A stretch of 64,000 nt of DNA from Afipia birgiae 34632 (GTDB lineage Bacteria > Pseudomonadota > Alphaproteobacteria > Rhizobiales > Xanthobacteraceae): NCBI RefSeq assembly GCF_000308295.2, contig NZ_HG326652.1:1614109-1678108 (forward strand), given 5' to 3'. Below the pieces are notes generated by a model. That model ran no database searches and was not told where the DNA came from. It worked only from the letters and a program-made list of their open reading frames with translations. The position numbers were made by a program, and so were the translations under genes. This document shows, in pieces, positions 55,198 through 63,861 of this stretch (position 1 is its first letter; the number at the start of each line of letters is the position of its first letter).

Positions 55198-56202
55198 GGC
55201 TGGCATGGCCCGGGGACTGCCGGTGTCGGGAGCCCGGCCCTTGGTCTGCTCCTCCTCAACCCAGAGCGAGTGATGCTCCTTCGCCCAGTTGAGATCCACT
55301 TCGCCGGTGCCCATCGCGTCAAACGCGCCTTCCATGCCCACTGAACCGATATAGATGTGGGCGAGCATGGCCGCGATGAACAGCATGGCGATCACGGCAT
55401 GAATGACGGTCCAGAACTGCAACGCTGTGACATTGGCAGGAATGTAGGGGAACAGCAGGAACCAGCCCGACAACGACATCAGCGCCCCCCCAATGATAAC
55501 GATCCAGAAAATTCCCTTTTGACCGGCGTTAAAGCGCTTGGCTGGTGGGTGCTTGCCGTTGTTCAGAATGCCGCCACCCTGCTTCACCCATTGCAGATCG
55601 ACCTTTCCAGGGATGTTATCCTTGATCCAGATCAGGAACATGATCACGAGACCCAGCATGAACGGGAATGCGAGATAGTTGTGGGCGATCTTGCCCCACG
55701 ACGTCAGCGTGGAGAACGCCTCGGGGCCGAACACAGGCAGGATCAGCACGCGCCCGAAGCTGATATTCAGGCCCGACAACGCCAGAATGATAAAGCAACT
55801 TGCAGTCAACCAATGCGTGAAACGCTCGAAGCTCGCAAAGCGGAGAATCTTGACACCTGAGAAGCCGTGCTCCACGCGAATCCGGCCGCGGATCATCAGG
55901 AAGATGCCTAGCAACGCAAGCATTCCAATGATAGCGACGCCGCCAATGATGGGGAGCTGATGACGCTGGAAATCGCGCCAGTCCTTTCCAGCAGGCTGGA
56001 TCAGACTCGACGCCATCGGATCGGGAATGGTGATCCGCCCCGTAATCTTGTCGCCTTCCTTCAGCGCCTTGAGTAGCTGGTCTTCATGCACAGCATCGGC
56101 GGTAGGCTTGAAGGACAGTTGCGCCGCTGTTGGCTGCGCGAGCACAAACAGCAACGCGATCGCGACACACAAGGTTTTGAGGGTTGAGAGCGAGATCGAC
56201 AT
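55192..56202 (-). CDS. Formate dehydrogenase subunit gamma (cytochrome b556)
   Basis: 336 residues from the ATG at 56202 (GGAAGG 8 nt upstream). A signal sequence (LCVAIALLFVLAQPTAA) is followed by about 95 periplasmic residues and then four to five membrane spans from about residue 80. Heme-ligand histidines are in SFERFTHWLTASCF and IAHNYLAFPF, WTVIHAVIAMLFIAAMLAHIYIGS. It takes electrons from the beta subunit and reduces quinone. Confidence 0.92.
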   Translation of the reverse strand: MSISLSTLKTLCVAIALLFVLAQPTAAQLSFKPTADAVHEDQLLKALKEGDKITGRITIPDPMASSLIQPAGKDWRDFQRHQLPIIGGVAIIGMLALLGIFLMIRGRIRVEHGFSGVKILRFASFERFTHWLTASCFIILALSGLNISFGRVLILPVFGPEAFSTLTSWGKIAHNYLAFPFMLGLVIMFLIWIKDNIPGKVDLQWVKQGGGILNNGKHPPAKRFNAGQKGIFWIVIIGGALMSLSGWFLLFPYIPANVTALQFWTVIHAVIAMLFIAAMLAHIYIGSVGMEGAFDAMGTGEVDLNWAKEHHSLWVEEEQTKGRAPDTGSPRAMPAE

Positions 56203-56280
56203 CGGCACGACCTTCCAGTTTTCAATCAAGAGCAACTTCGAACGTTGCCCGAAGGCCGTTAGGGCCCCGGGCAACGCGCG

Positions 56281-56877
56281 CTAACCAGTCGGTGAATCAC
56301 TGTAGGCTGTCTTCCAGCCCCACATGCCCGAACCGTAGCCGCGCTTCATCACCCGCTCCTTGTAGATTTCCGCGATGATGGCGCCGTCGCCGGCAAGCAA
56401 TGACTTGGTCGAGCACATCTCGGCGCAGATCGGCAGCTTGCCTTGGGCAAGACGGTTCGCGCCGTATTTGGCGTACTCGGCCGGCGAGTTGTCAGCTTCC
56501 GGACCGCCCGCACAGTAGGTGCACTTGTCCATCTTGCCGCGCGAGCCAAAGTTTCCGACCTTCGGATATTGAGGTGCACCGAAGGGACATGCGTAGAAGC
56601 AATATCCGCATCCGATGCAGAGGTCCTTCGAGTGAAGCACCACACCGTCTGCCGTGGTGTAGAAGCACGACACCGGGCAGACCGCTGCGCAAGGCGCGTC
56701 GGTGCAATGCATGCAGGCCATGGACACCGAGCGCTCACCGGGCTTGCCGTCGTTGATGGTGACGACGCGGCGGCGGTTAATGCCCCAAGGCACTTCATGT
56801 TCGTTCTTGCAGGCGGTCACGCAGGCGTTGCACTCAATGCAACGGTCGGCATCACAAAGAAATTTGACGCGAGCCAT
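56281..56877 (-). CDS. fdh3B: Formate dehydrogenase subunit beta (FDH3 type, four [4Fe-4S])
   Basis: 198 residues. Cluster motifs: CDADRCIECNACVTACKNEHEVPWG (residues about 9-32), CMHCTDAPCAAVCPVSCF, CIGCGYCFYACPFGAP and CTYCAGGPEADN. No membrane anchor, so it is a soluble periplasmic electron-transfer subunit held by the gamma subunit. Lies 14 bp after the alpha gene and 78 bp before gamma. Shorter than DMSO/Nar-type beta subunits because it lacks the C-terminal anchor of FdoH. Confidence 0.94.
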   Translation of the reverse strand: MARVKFLCDADRCIECNACVTACKNEHEVPWGINRRRVVTINDGKPGERSVSMACMHCTDAPCAAVCPVSCFYTTADGVVLHSKDLCIGCGYCFYACPFGAPQYPKVGNFGSRGKMDKCTYCAGGPEADNSPAEYAKYGANRLAQGKLPICAEMCSTKSLLAGDGAIIAEIYKERVMKRGYGSGMWGWKTAYSDSPTG

Positions 56878-56891
56878 CGTTTATTCTCCTC

Positions 56892-59858
56892 TCACGCCGT
56901 TTGGATCTGGCACAGGGTCACTTTGCCCTCGTGCATACCTGTGACCGGGTCGTAGCCGTAGGATGTGATTGTGTTCACGCTTTCGCCGAGCACGATCGGG
57001 TCAGCTCCCTTCGGGTATTTGGAGCGCTGATCGACGCCCTGGAACCAGCCGGAGAAGTGGAACGGCATAAATGCCACGCCCTTGCCGACGCGATCGGTAA
57101 CGAGCGCCTTGACGCGCGCCTTCGATCCGTTTTCCGGTCCTGTGACCCAAACCCAACCGCCGTCCTTGATGCCGCGCTCGGCCGCGTCGGACGTGTTCAC
57201 TTCAACGAACATGTCCTGCTGCAATTCGGCAAGCCAGCGGTTCGACCGCGTTTCTTCGCCGCCGCCTTCGTATTCCACGAGGCGCCCGGATGTGAGGATG
57301 ATCGGGAATTGCTTGGCAAGTCCCTTGTCCACCGCCGCCTTCTGAATCGAAAAGCCGAGATTGGCCATGCGGAACTGGCGTCCGTCCGGACGTGTCGGAT
57401 ACTTGGCGACCAGTTCAGGACGTGGCGTGTAGATCGGCTCGCGATGCACTGGCACCGGATCCGGCAAATTCCACGCCACCGCGCGGGCCTTGCCGTTGCC
57501 ATAGGCCATTACGCCGTGCTCAAGCGTAACGCGGATGATGCCGCCCGACAGATCGACCGCCCAGCCGACGCCATCCGGATTGTTGCCGCCGATCTTGTTG
57601 ATGGTGGCGAGTTCGGCCTCGGTGAGATCCTTGTCCCATCCGAGCTTCTTCAGCACACCATAGGTGAACTCGGGATAACCATCTGTCAGCTCCGAGCCCT
57701 TGCTGTAGGAGCCCTCGGCCAGAAGATTGACGTTCTTCACCGAGCCGTCTGGCTGCTTCTCCTCGTACACCACGCCGAAGCGCGCACGGAACGTACCACC
57801 GCCGTCCTTGGCATGAAGATTGGTGTTGTAGAGTGTGTGTGTTCCCGGATGTTTGATCTGCGGCGTGCCCCAGCAAGGCCACGGCAATCCGTAATAGTCG
57901 CCGCCTATTTCAGGTTCGTCCGCCTTGGCGCGCAGCGTCACCAGGTCGAACTTGCCCTGGTTCTTCATGTGCGCCTTGAGCCGTTCTGGCGATTGGCCGG
58001 AATAGCCGGTCGAGAAGCCGCCTCGGTTGATTTCGCGCAGCAGGTCTTCGGCCGACGGATGATTGTTCTCGACCTTGATGTTCTTGAACATCGGGTCGGC
58101 GAATCCGAGTTTCTTCGAAAGCAGATAGATGATTTCGTAGTCATCCTTGGATTCGAAGATCGGCTTGACGATCTGCTCGCCCCACTGGAGCGAACGGTTC
58201 GACGCTGTGCGCGAGCCCGACGTCTCGAACTGCGTACAGGCTGGCAGCAGATACGTGCCGTTCTTGCGGTCGGAGATCGCCGCGAAGGTGGTGGGATGCG
58301 GATCCGCGACCACGAGCAATTCGAGAGCTTCAAGGCCCTTCACCATTTCGGTCATGCGCGGGATGGTGTTGCCACCGTGTCCCATGATGACCACGCCCTT
58401 CACGGTATCCCGCTGATCGACGTCATCCGGTTTGGCAAGCGTCGCATCGAACCAGCGGGTCCACGGGATCCCCGGCAACTCCATGTTCTGCTTGCGGGTA
58501 CGGGCCGGACGCCCGGCCTTGGCCGGCACTTCGTCGAACCGCGCCTGCAGATAGTCATACTCAACTTCCCACACGCGAGCCCAGTGCTTCCAGGCGCCTT
58601 CGACCAGACCGTAATAGAGCGGCAGCGAGGTAATATCGAGGCCGATGTCGGTCGCGCCCTGCACGTTGCAGTGACCGCGGAAGATGTTGGCCCCTCCTCC
58701 GAAAACGCCGACGTTCCCGGTCGCGAGCAGAAGGTTGCAATACGCGCGAACGTTCGCCGTGCCGACAGTGTGCTGCGTGCCGCCCATGCACCAGATGAAC
58801 GTGGACGGCTTCTGCTTGGCGAAGGTCTCGGCGACCTTCTTCACCTGCTCACCGGGAATGCCCGTTACGCGTTCGACTTCTTCCGGAGTCCACTTCGCAA
58901 CCTCGGCGCGGATCTGATCCATGCCATAAACGCGCTGGGCGATGAACTGCTTGTCTTCCCATCCGTTGGCGAAGATGTGGTGCAGCATGCCCCAGATCAC
59001 CGCGATGTCGGTACCGGAGCGGAATCGTACATATTCGGTCGCATGCGCAGCAGTGCGTGTGAACCGCGGATCGAGCACGAAAACGTTGGCGCGGTTGATT
59101 TCTTTGCCCGTCAGAATGTGCTGGAGCGAAACCGGGTGCGCTTCGGCGGCATTCGATCCCATGAACACGATAGTCTTTGAGTTGCGGATGTCGTTGTAGG
59201 AGTTCGTCATCGCGCCGTAGCCCCAGGTGTTGGCAACACCCGCGACCGTGGTCGAGTGACAGATGCGCGCCTGGTGATCGATCGAGTTGGTGCCCCAGAA
59301 CGCGGCGAACTTGCGGAACAGATAACCGCCTTCGTTGGAGAACTTTGCCGAGCCCAGCAGATAAACCGAATCGGCGCCGGACTTGGCGCGGATCTCAAGC
59401 ATCTTGTCGCCGATTTCGTTGATGGCCTGATCCCAGCCGATCTTCTGCCATTCGCCGTTGACCAGCTTCATCGGGTACTTCAGGCGGCGGTCGCCGTGCA
59501 CCAGTTCGCGAACCGACGCGCCCTTGGCGCAATGCGAGCCACGGTTGAGCGGGCTGTCCCACGCTGGTTCCTGACCGACCCAGACACCGTTCTGCACTTC
59601 GGCGATGACCGTACAGCCCACCGAACAATGCGTGCAGATGTTCTTCCTGATTTCGGTCGGTGCGCCAACAATTTTCGGCCCGGCCTGCGCCTTGCGCACC
59701 GATCCGAGCGGCATCAATCCGACAGCGGCGCCTGCGCCCGCAACGAGGCCTGAGCGGCGCAGGAAGGTTCGGCGATCGAGAACACCGGAAGCGAGGCCCG
59801 CGGCGATGCCCTGCAAGCGCGCGCGACCGGCAGATCCTTCTTTTCGCTTGATCAACAT
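56892..59858 (-). CDS. Formate dehydrogenase subunit alpha (periplasmic, Tat-exported)
   Basis: 988 residues. The twin-arginine signal is at about residues 27-50 ([20 protein letters not shown]). ICTHCSVGCTVIAEV with the later C in NRGSHCAKG binds the [4Fe-4S]; the molybdenum ligand is Cys in HQARICHSTT, so no selenocysteine is needed. It is the bis-MGD formate dehydrogenase of the FDH3/FdnG type. It starts 13 bp after the small Tat gene and carries the catalytic reaction HCOO- to CO2. Confidence 0.95.
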   Translation of the reverse strand: MLIKRKEGSAGRARLQGIAAGLASGVLDRRTFLRRSGLVAGAGAAVGLMPLGSVRKAQAGPKIVGAPTEIRKNICTHCSVGCTVIAEVQNGVWVGQEPAWDSPLNRGSHCAKGASVRELVHGDRRLKYPMKLVNGEWQKIGWDQAINEIGDKMLEIRAKSGADSVYLLGSAKFSNEGGYLFRKFAAFWGTNSIDHQARICHSTTVAGVANTWGYGAMTNSYNDIRNSKTIVFMGSNAAEAHPVSLQHILTGKEINRANVFVLDPRFTRTAAHATEYVRFRSGTDIAVIWGMLHHIFANGWEDKQFIAQRVYGMDQIRAEVAKWTPEEVERVTGIPGEQVKKVAETFAKQKPSTFIWCMGGTQHTVGTANVRAYCNLLLATGNVGVFGGGANIFRGHCNVQGATDIGLDITSLPLYYGLVEGAWKHWARVWEVEYDYLQARFDEVPAKAGRPARTRKQNMELPGIPWTRWFDATLAKPDDVDQRDTVKGVVIMGHGGNTIPRMTEMVKGLEALELLVVADPHPTTFAAISDRKNGTYLLPACTQFETSGSRTASNRSLQWGEQIVKPIFESKDDYEIIYLLSKKLGFADPMFKNIKVENNHPSAEDLLREINRGGFSTGYSGQSPERLKAHMKNQGKFDLVTLRAKADEPEIGGDYYGLPWPCWGTPQIKHPGTHTLYNTNLHAKDGGGTFRARFGVVYEEKQPDGSVKNVNLLAEGSYSKGSELTDGYPEFTYGVLKKLGWDKDLTEAELATINKIGGNNPDGVGWAVDLSGGIIRVTLEHGVMAYGNGKARAVAWNLPDPVPVHREPIYTPRPELVAKYPTRPDGRQFRMANLGFSIQKAAVDKGLAKQFPIILTSGRLVEYEGGGEETRSNRWLAELQQDMFVEVNTSDAAERGIKDGGWVWVTGPENGSKARVKALVTDRVGKGVAFMPFHFSGWFQGVDQRSKYPKGADPIVLGESVNTITSYGYDPVTGMHEGKVTLCQIQTA

Positions 59859-59871
59859 GTGCGTGCTTCCA

Positions 59872-60099
59872 TCAATAACGGTTAACGCGATAGTAGTTTT
59901 TAACGTCCGGCGAATCCGCCTTGTAGCGAGCCTTGACCCGCTCGGCCTGAGATTCGTCTGCCTCCGCCTCGGTGGCTATCGGCACAATCGCGGCCGCGGC
60001 AACAGCCGATCCGCCCATCATGAAGAAACTGCGACGATCAAACCTCTTCGCATCCTGCCGCTTGTCAGGGGATGCTTTGCTCTTGAACGGTTTACTCAT
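59872..60099 (-). CDS. Small Tat-signal formate dehydrogenase-region protein
   Basis: 75 residues from the ATG at 60099 (GGAAGGAG upstream). RRSFFMMGGSAVAAAAIVP is a twin-arginine signal at about residues 22-40; the mature part is short and charged (ADESQAERVKARYKADSPDVKNYYRVNRY). Known as a formate dehydrogenase region Tat target of about this length. It may be a small partner of the exported enzyme. It lies 41 bp after the HTH-TorD gene. Confidence 0.87.
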   Translation of the reverse strand: MSKPFKSKASPDKRQDAKRFDRRSFFMMGGSAVAAAAIVPIATEAEADESQAERVKARYKADSPDVKNYYRVNRY

Positions 60100-60140
60100 C
60101 GCGGTCTCCTTCCAAGTCAATTTTCCAGTCCGCCCTCACG

Positions 60141-60929
60141 TCACTCAGACAGCGTGAAAGCCTCGGATTCCAGTTCCATGAAGATGCGGCCAACGCGCCC
60201 AACTGCACGATAGAATTTAACGGATTGCGAAATTTCGAGATCCGCAAACATCCGCGCGGCCCAAGGTTTCAGATGCCGCTCGAAGAATCGCGCCTGCGCT
60301 GCGAAGTCCGTTTCGAAGTCACCTCGCGCGAGACCGGCCATGACCTCAAGCAAAATCGCGATGTGATCTTCCGGCTCACGCGCCGAGCCGGCGCGCTCGA
60401 TTCCCAAGAGATCGAAATCTTCGCGGACACGCGCGAGCGGCCGCTCGTGCAGGAAGCCCGTCAGATAGTACGAGGCATAAGGCAACAACTCCCCTCGCCC
60501 GAGTCCGATGAACAGATCGAAAAATTCCTTGGCGACTGCGCGCTCGTCGAACTCCGTCGCCGCCGCAGCGAGTTCGATATGCGCCATGCCGAGATCGGAC
60601 GCATCGCCTTTCAGCATCGCAATCTTGGACAGCGTATCCACAGAGGGCGCCTTGCCCAACAGCAGCGAAAGCAAGCCGTACTCCGCAGCGCGAAGCTGAT
60701 CGACTTCGTCGATGTCTGATTTTGTTAACATATGATCCCCGGCTGATCCGTAGATGTCGGGGCGGAGAACGAAACGGGGGACCTTTGTCAAAGACTCAAC
60801 GGCGAGAACTCTCTCAGCCGGAATACGCGACCACGCCGAAACTGAGGGCTGTGCAATTCCAATAGCTCTCGCCAGGGAGGCGATGCCGCCTGCTGCCTCG
60901 ATTGCCTGCTCTAGTCCTGAGTCCCGCAT
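60141..60929 (-). CDS. HTH-TorD fusion chaperone/regulator
   Basis: 262 residues. Residues 1-55 look like a Cro/YdaS-type helix-turn-helix (EAAGGIASLARAIGIAQPSVSAWSRIPAERVLAVE). From about 70 the sequence matches the all-helical TorD/DmsD chaperone family (EVDQLRAAEYGLLSLLLGKAP, LPYASYYLTGFLHERPLARVREDF, EDHIAILLEVMAGLA). TorD proteins bind Tat signals of Mo enzymes. The fused HTH suggests the chaperone also senses or controls its own operon. It is first in the fdh operon with palindromes 55-95 bp upstream. Confidence 0.88.
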   Translation of the reverse strand: MRDSGLEQAIEAAGGIASLARAIGIAQPSVSAWSRIPAERVLAVESLTKVPRFVLRPDIYGSAGDHMLTKSDIDEVDQLRAAEYGLLSLLLGKAPSVDTLSKIAMLKGDASDLGMAHIELAAAATEFDERAVAKEFFDLFIGLGRGELLPYASYYLTGFLHERPLARVREDFDLLGIERAGSAREPEDHIAILLEVMAGLARGDFETDFAAQARFFERHLKPWAARMFADLEISQSVKFYRAVGRVGRIFMELESEAFTLSE

Positions 60930-60980
60930 AGTGCGAACCGAGTTCCCCCACCCGTGCCTTCAAATCAGGCATCTGCTTTC

Positions 60981-61025
60981 CTAGAATTATTCTAGTTCGA
61001 ATTAGTATCATAGGTTCGTCCTATG
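60981..61025. promoter_or_regulatory. Cluster of palindromes ahead of the HTH-TorD gene
   Basis: Three inverted repeats in 45 bp: CTAGAAT-T-ATTCTAG (60981-60995), CTAGTTC-GAATTAG imperfect (60992-61005), and CATAGG-TTCGT-CCTATG (61009-61025). They lie 52 to 96 bp upstream of the HTH-TorD ATG. The GAATTATTC core (60984-60992) also occurs upstream of fdsB and mobB. They are good candidates for operators bound by the HTH domain. Confidence 0.5.
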
Positions 61026-61041
61026 CCTCAAAAACTTTTGT

Positions 61042-61749
61042 CTAAATCCTTGGTTTTGCAGAACCATGTCGCCGGACCTGATGTTGCGGCGCACTAGATA
61101 TGCCCTCACTTGCACGTTCTTTCGCAACCCGACCATGTTCAGCCTGTTCAAAATCAGCCGTGGCGGCCGTTGAGATCGTCCCGATACTGGACAATCTCAC
61201 TTGTTGGAGTGGCAAATCCGTGCGCTCATTTTGCGATGCACCAATATTGGGATCGCATTCGCCAGCATCGGCTGCGTCATTATGCAGCGGGATGTCCGAG
61301 GCTTGCGAATCGCTGGAAGAGTGGCCGCCCATAATCTGCAAAACCATTTTCGCGATATCGGTGCCGACCGCGATCTCGCTGTTTCCGGGGACGCCGCCCG
61401 GCGTGTTCCAGTCGTACGCATAATCCAGCGCAGGATTCACATAATTGCGGATCGCGGGATCCAGCGCCCAGGATTTTCGCAAGGCCGCGTTCCGCAAACT
61501 CTCAGGCACGCCTTTACGCAGGAAGCCGGTGATATCGGTGGTTTCCGTGACATCTTCCAGCTTTGGCAGGCTTGAAAGGTCAAACGGCTCTTCCGCAGCT
61601 TCGCTTTCGGCAATCGGCACCGCGGCAGCCTCTGCGCTACCACTTGGTTCTACAGCCGCGCCGCCGGACTCTGGCAGAGTCGCCTCACGCTTGCGTTGCG
61701 ACCAGCGCGAAAGAAAGTTTATCTCCTTATCTTTCTCGTCCTGGCTCAT
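61042..61749 (-). CDS. DUF3306 domain protein
   Basis: 235 residues. FLSRWSQRKREATLPE at the start and GVPESLRNAALRKSWALDPAIRNYVNPALDYAYDWNTPGGVPG (about residues 75-125) are the DUF3306 pattern. The C-terminal 90 residues are poorly conserved and low complexity. DUF3306 genes lie near formate dehydrogenase or Mo genes; role unknown. ATG overlaps the DUF3305 stop by 4 bp. In related genomes a ferredoxin-like gene often follows; here the HTH-TorD gene follows directly. Confidence 0.85.
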   Translation of the reverse strand: MSQDEKDKEINFLSRWSQRKREATLPESGGAAVEPSGSAEAAAVPIAESEAAEEPFDLSSLPKLEDVTETTDITGFLRKGVPESLRNAALRKSWALDPAIRNYVNPALDYAYDWNTPGGVPGNSEIAVGTDIAKMVLQIMGGHSSSDSQASDIPLHNDAADAGECDPNIGASQNERTDLPLQQVRLSSIGTISTAATADFEQAEHGRVAKERASEGISSAPQHQVRRHGSAKPRI

Positions 61750-62255
61750 ACGCTGTCCTTCCGCCCGTCGGATGGATCTTCGCTGCGCCTGCGATCGACA
61801 TTTGCCCTATCGCGTTTGCGCTTATGGAACACATGTTCGACGTGAAACTCGTCCACAAAAGCCGCTATCCACGCTGCGATCTCAGGCGGCATCGGCACGG
61901 TGCCGATGACGTCGGCGCCGCTTTCGAACATCGCTTCGCCTTCGGTCGGATCGGCGGTGATCTTGGTCAGTTCGAGTTCCGATCCACCATTCTGTCGCCG
62001 CAGGGCGACCCATATTTGCGGCGATCCATCGACAAGATTGTCGCGGTAGTTGGCCGTGTCGGCGCTGAACAGATCGATAAATCCAGCGCCCGCGTAATAC
62101 AGCGTCGCATCGCCCTCTTGCGATAACACCGTCCAGGGTGCGGTCGCGGGTACATTATCGAGAATCGTGACGGGCGACCACATGTGGTCGATCCATGGGT
62201 TGTCGATCGCGCGGCGGCGGAGCACCACACCAACTTCGCGGGACGCTTCGGTCAT
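61746..62255 (-). CDS. DUF3305 domain protein
   Basis: 169 residues from the ATG at 62255, preceded by GGGAGG. The core is VGVVLRRRAIDNPWIDHMWSPVTIL, LYYAGAGFIDLFSADTANYRDNL and IWVALRRQNGG (about residues 7-95), the DUF3305 pattern. Function unknown; it precedes DUF3306 in conserved order. Overlaps DUF3306 by 4 bp. Cytosolic, basic tail. Confidence 0.85.
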   Translation of the reverse strand: MTEASREVGVVLRRRAIDNPWIDHMWSPVTILDNVPATAPWTVLSQEGDATLYYAGAGFIDLFSADTANYRDNLVDGSPQIWVALRRQNGGSELELTKITADPTEGEAMFESGADVIGTVPMPPEIAAWIAAFVDEFHVEHVFHKRKRDRANVDRRRSEDPSDGRKDSV

Positions 62256-62280
62256 GTCTGAACCTCCCGTTGCCGGTGAA

Positions 62281-63300
62281 TCATGCAACATTCGCCGCTG
62301 ACGTAAGCGGCAAGCCCGCGACAAGATTCTGCGGCTTCAGGCGCACCACCTTGTCCGCGCCCATCGCTAAAATAAGGTAGACGGGCTTGTTGCCAACACG
62401 CCCATCCACGAAACGGGAATCCTCGAATGTCATACGCATTAATGCCACGATCCGCTCGGCGGCATCGGCGCTCGGCGTATCTCCATTCCAGAGGGCATTG
62501 CCGATCCGGGTTCCCTCGCTGTCGAGGCCGACGAACCACCGCCAATCGCGGTCTTCAATTGAGGCGACGGGCTCCGCCTTCACAGCGATACCCAGAAGAT
62601 GGGCGATCCAGCGCTCGACCACCTGGCACAACGCGGCGCGCGCCTTGGGATTGCCGCCGAGATTCATGACCATCGCATGCGCATCGGATCGCGACCAATA
62701 TGTCCAGGCATTTTCGTCATCCATGACATCCATTTCGCCGAATGCCTGCGGCTGGAGCATGGCGGTCAGCGGAGAGGTATGAAGATCCTGCTGCGCATGA
62801 TGCTGGGCCTCGACGACTTCGGCATCGGCAAGCAGCAGCGCGCCGTCGTGAATCGTGGCTTTCTGGCTCCGATAGAACAATTCGGCCGCACGCAGCACAT
62901 ACGGATCGTCGCAGCCTTCAAGTGCGTTTCGCAGGATCAGATGACACAGTTGCGAAAGAAAGATCGGCGGCAGATCGCCGGCGCCCTTACGCGCCAGCGC
63001 CACATACACGGCTTCCAACGATGGTGCTGCTATCAGCTTGTCGCGAAATGCCATCATAAACGCCCAGTTTTCACGCGCATCAGCGTCGGCAAGTGCGGCA
63101 ATATCCGCTTTCGATACCGGACGAAGCGGGTCCGCCAGCAGGCTTGCGTGCAAGTTCCGCTCGGCGTCGCAAGCATCATCAGGTGGCATCAGCTCCGGCC
63201 GGGCCAGGTACGCCATGATCAGCTCCGGCGTTGCAACCAGCCCGCCATGATCGGCCCGGCGCGTAAGGTGATGGCCTGAAGCAACCCAAAATTCTCTCAT
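62281..63300 (-). CDS. DUF6352 family protein
   Basis: 339 residues. Begins REFWVASGHHLTRRADHGGLVATPELIMAYLARPEL, a signature of DUF6352; the rest is helical (YWSRSDAHAMVMNLGGN, GNALWNGDTPSADAAERIVALMRMT). No recognised catalytic motif or signal peptide. The start codon overlaps the DUF6505 gene stop by 4 bp. It belongs to a conserved gene string linked with formate dehydrogenase. Function unknown. Confidence 0.82.
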   Translation of the reverse strand: MREFWVASGHHLTRRADHGGLVATPELIMAYLARPELMPPDDACDAERNLHASLLADPLRPVSKADIAALADADARENWAFMMAFRDKLIAAPSLEAVYVALARKGAGDLPPIFLSQLCHLILRNALEGCDDPYVLRAAELFYRSQKATIHDGALLLADAEVVEAQHHAQQDLHTSPLTAMLQPQAFGEMDVMDDENAWTYWSRSDAHAMVMNLGGNPKARAALCQVVERWIAHLLGIAVKAEPVASIEDRDWRWFVGLDSEGTRIGNALWNGDTPSADAAERIVALMRMTFEDSRFVDGRVGNKPVYLILAMGADKVVRLKPQNLVAGLPLTSAANVA

Positions 63301-63854
63301 GTCCGATCCGTTTTTGTGAGCCCGCGAAGATCGACTTCCTCGACCGGTTCGTCGCCTTCGACCTCATGAAAGGTAAAGGCGCGTGCATGGGTGTGCAATC
63401 GATCCCCGCCCGGTTCCGCCCCACGCGGCTTCAGCGTCCGGAAACGCTCGCGGACTTCTCCATTCTCGACGCTCCGGTGCACAGCCAGCAAGGTCTGCGG
63501 TGGATGATCGCAAAGCGAGGCCGCAAATGCGACTTCCTCCTCCGCGGCGGCACGCGCAGCTTCGATATCCGGCGCTCCGAACTTCGCCATCAACTGCGCT
63601 GCCAGTTGCTCTATCACGCCCTGCCGTTCGACCTCGGTTGCGTCAGTCACGACAGCGAGCGTCGACCAGCCCAGACTGTCGATACCGAGAAAACCGGAGC
63701 GCAGCGCGACGCGCTGTTTCTGGCCGAGCGTCGCGGGATCGCTGTCCCAGAACACGAACGCTCCGGACACCGCCCATTCGCCGGGCTCAGCGGCGCGCTC
63801 GAACACGAATGTGTCCGAGGGATCGAGCCTGATGGTGCGCGGCAGCTTCAACAT
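63297..63854 (-). CDS. DUF6505 family protein
   Basis: 185 residues from the ATG at 63854 (GGTGAGGCGGAC upstream); longer frames contain part of the previous gene. LPRTIRLDPSDTFVFERAAEPGEWAVSGAFVFW is the N-terminal core; HPPQTLLAVHRSVENGEV and FTFHEVEGDEPVEEVDLRGL follow. It lies 7 bp after the cut ligase-like gene. Unknown role in the formate dehydrogenase-linked string. Confidence 0.8.
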   Translation of the reverse strand: MLKLPRTIRLDPSDTFVFERAAEPGEWAVSGAFVFWDSDPATLGQKQRVALRSGFLGIDSLGWSTLAVVTDATEVERQGVIEQLAAQLMAKFGAPDIEAARAAAEEEVAFAASLCDHPPQTLLAVHRSVENGEVRERFRTLKPRGAEPGGDRLHTHARAFTFHEVEGDEPVEEVDLRGLTKTDRT

Positions 63855-63861
63855 GTCCGCC

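Noticed and set aside
56901-59180. 759-residue plus-strand open frame opposite the formate dehydrogenase alpha gene
   Set aside because: It is a GC-driven antisense shadow of a strongly supported gene on the minus strand; no ribosome site or protein motif.
56892-59858. Possible selenocysteine formate dehydrogenase
   Set aside because: The Mo ligand position reads Cys in frame (HQARICHSTT) and there is no in-frame TGA; the same is true for fdsA.
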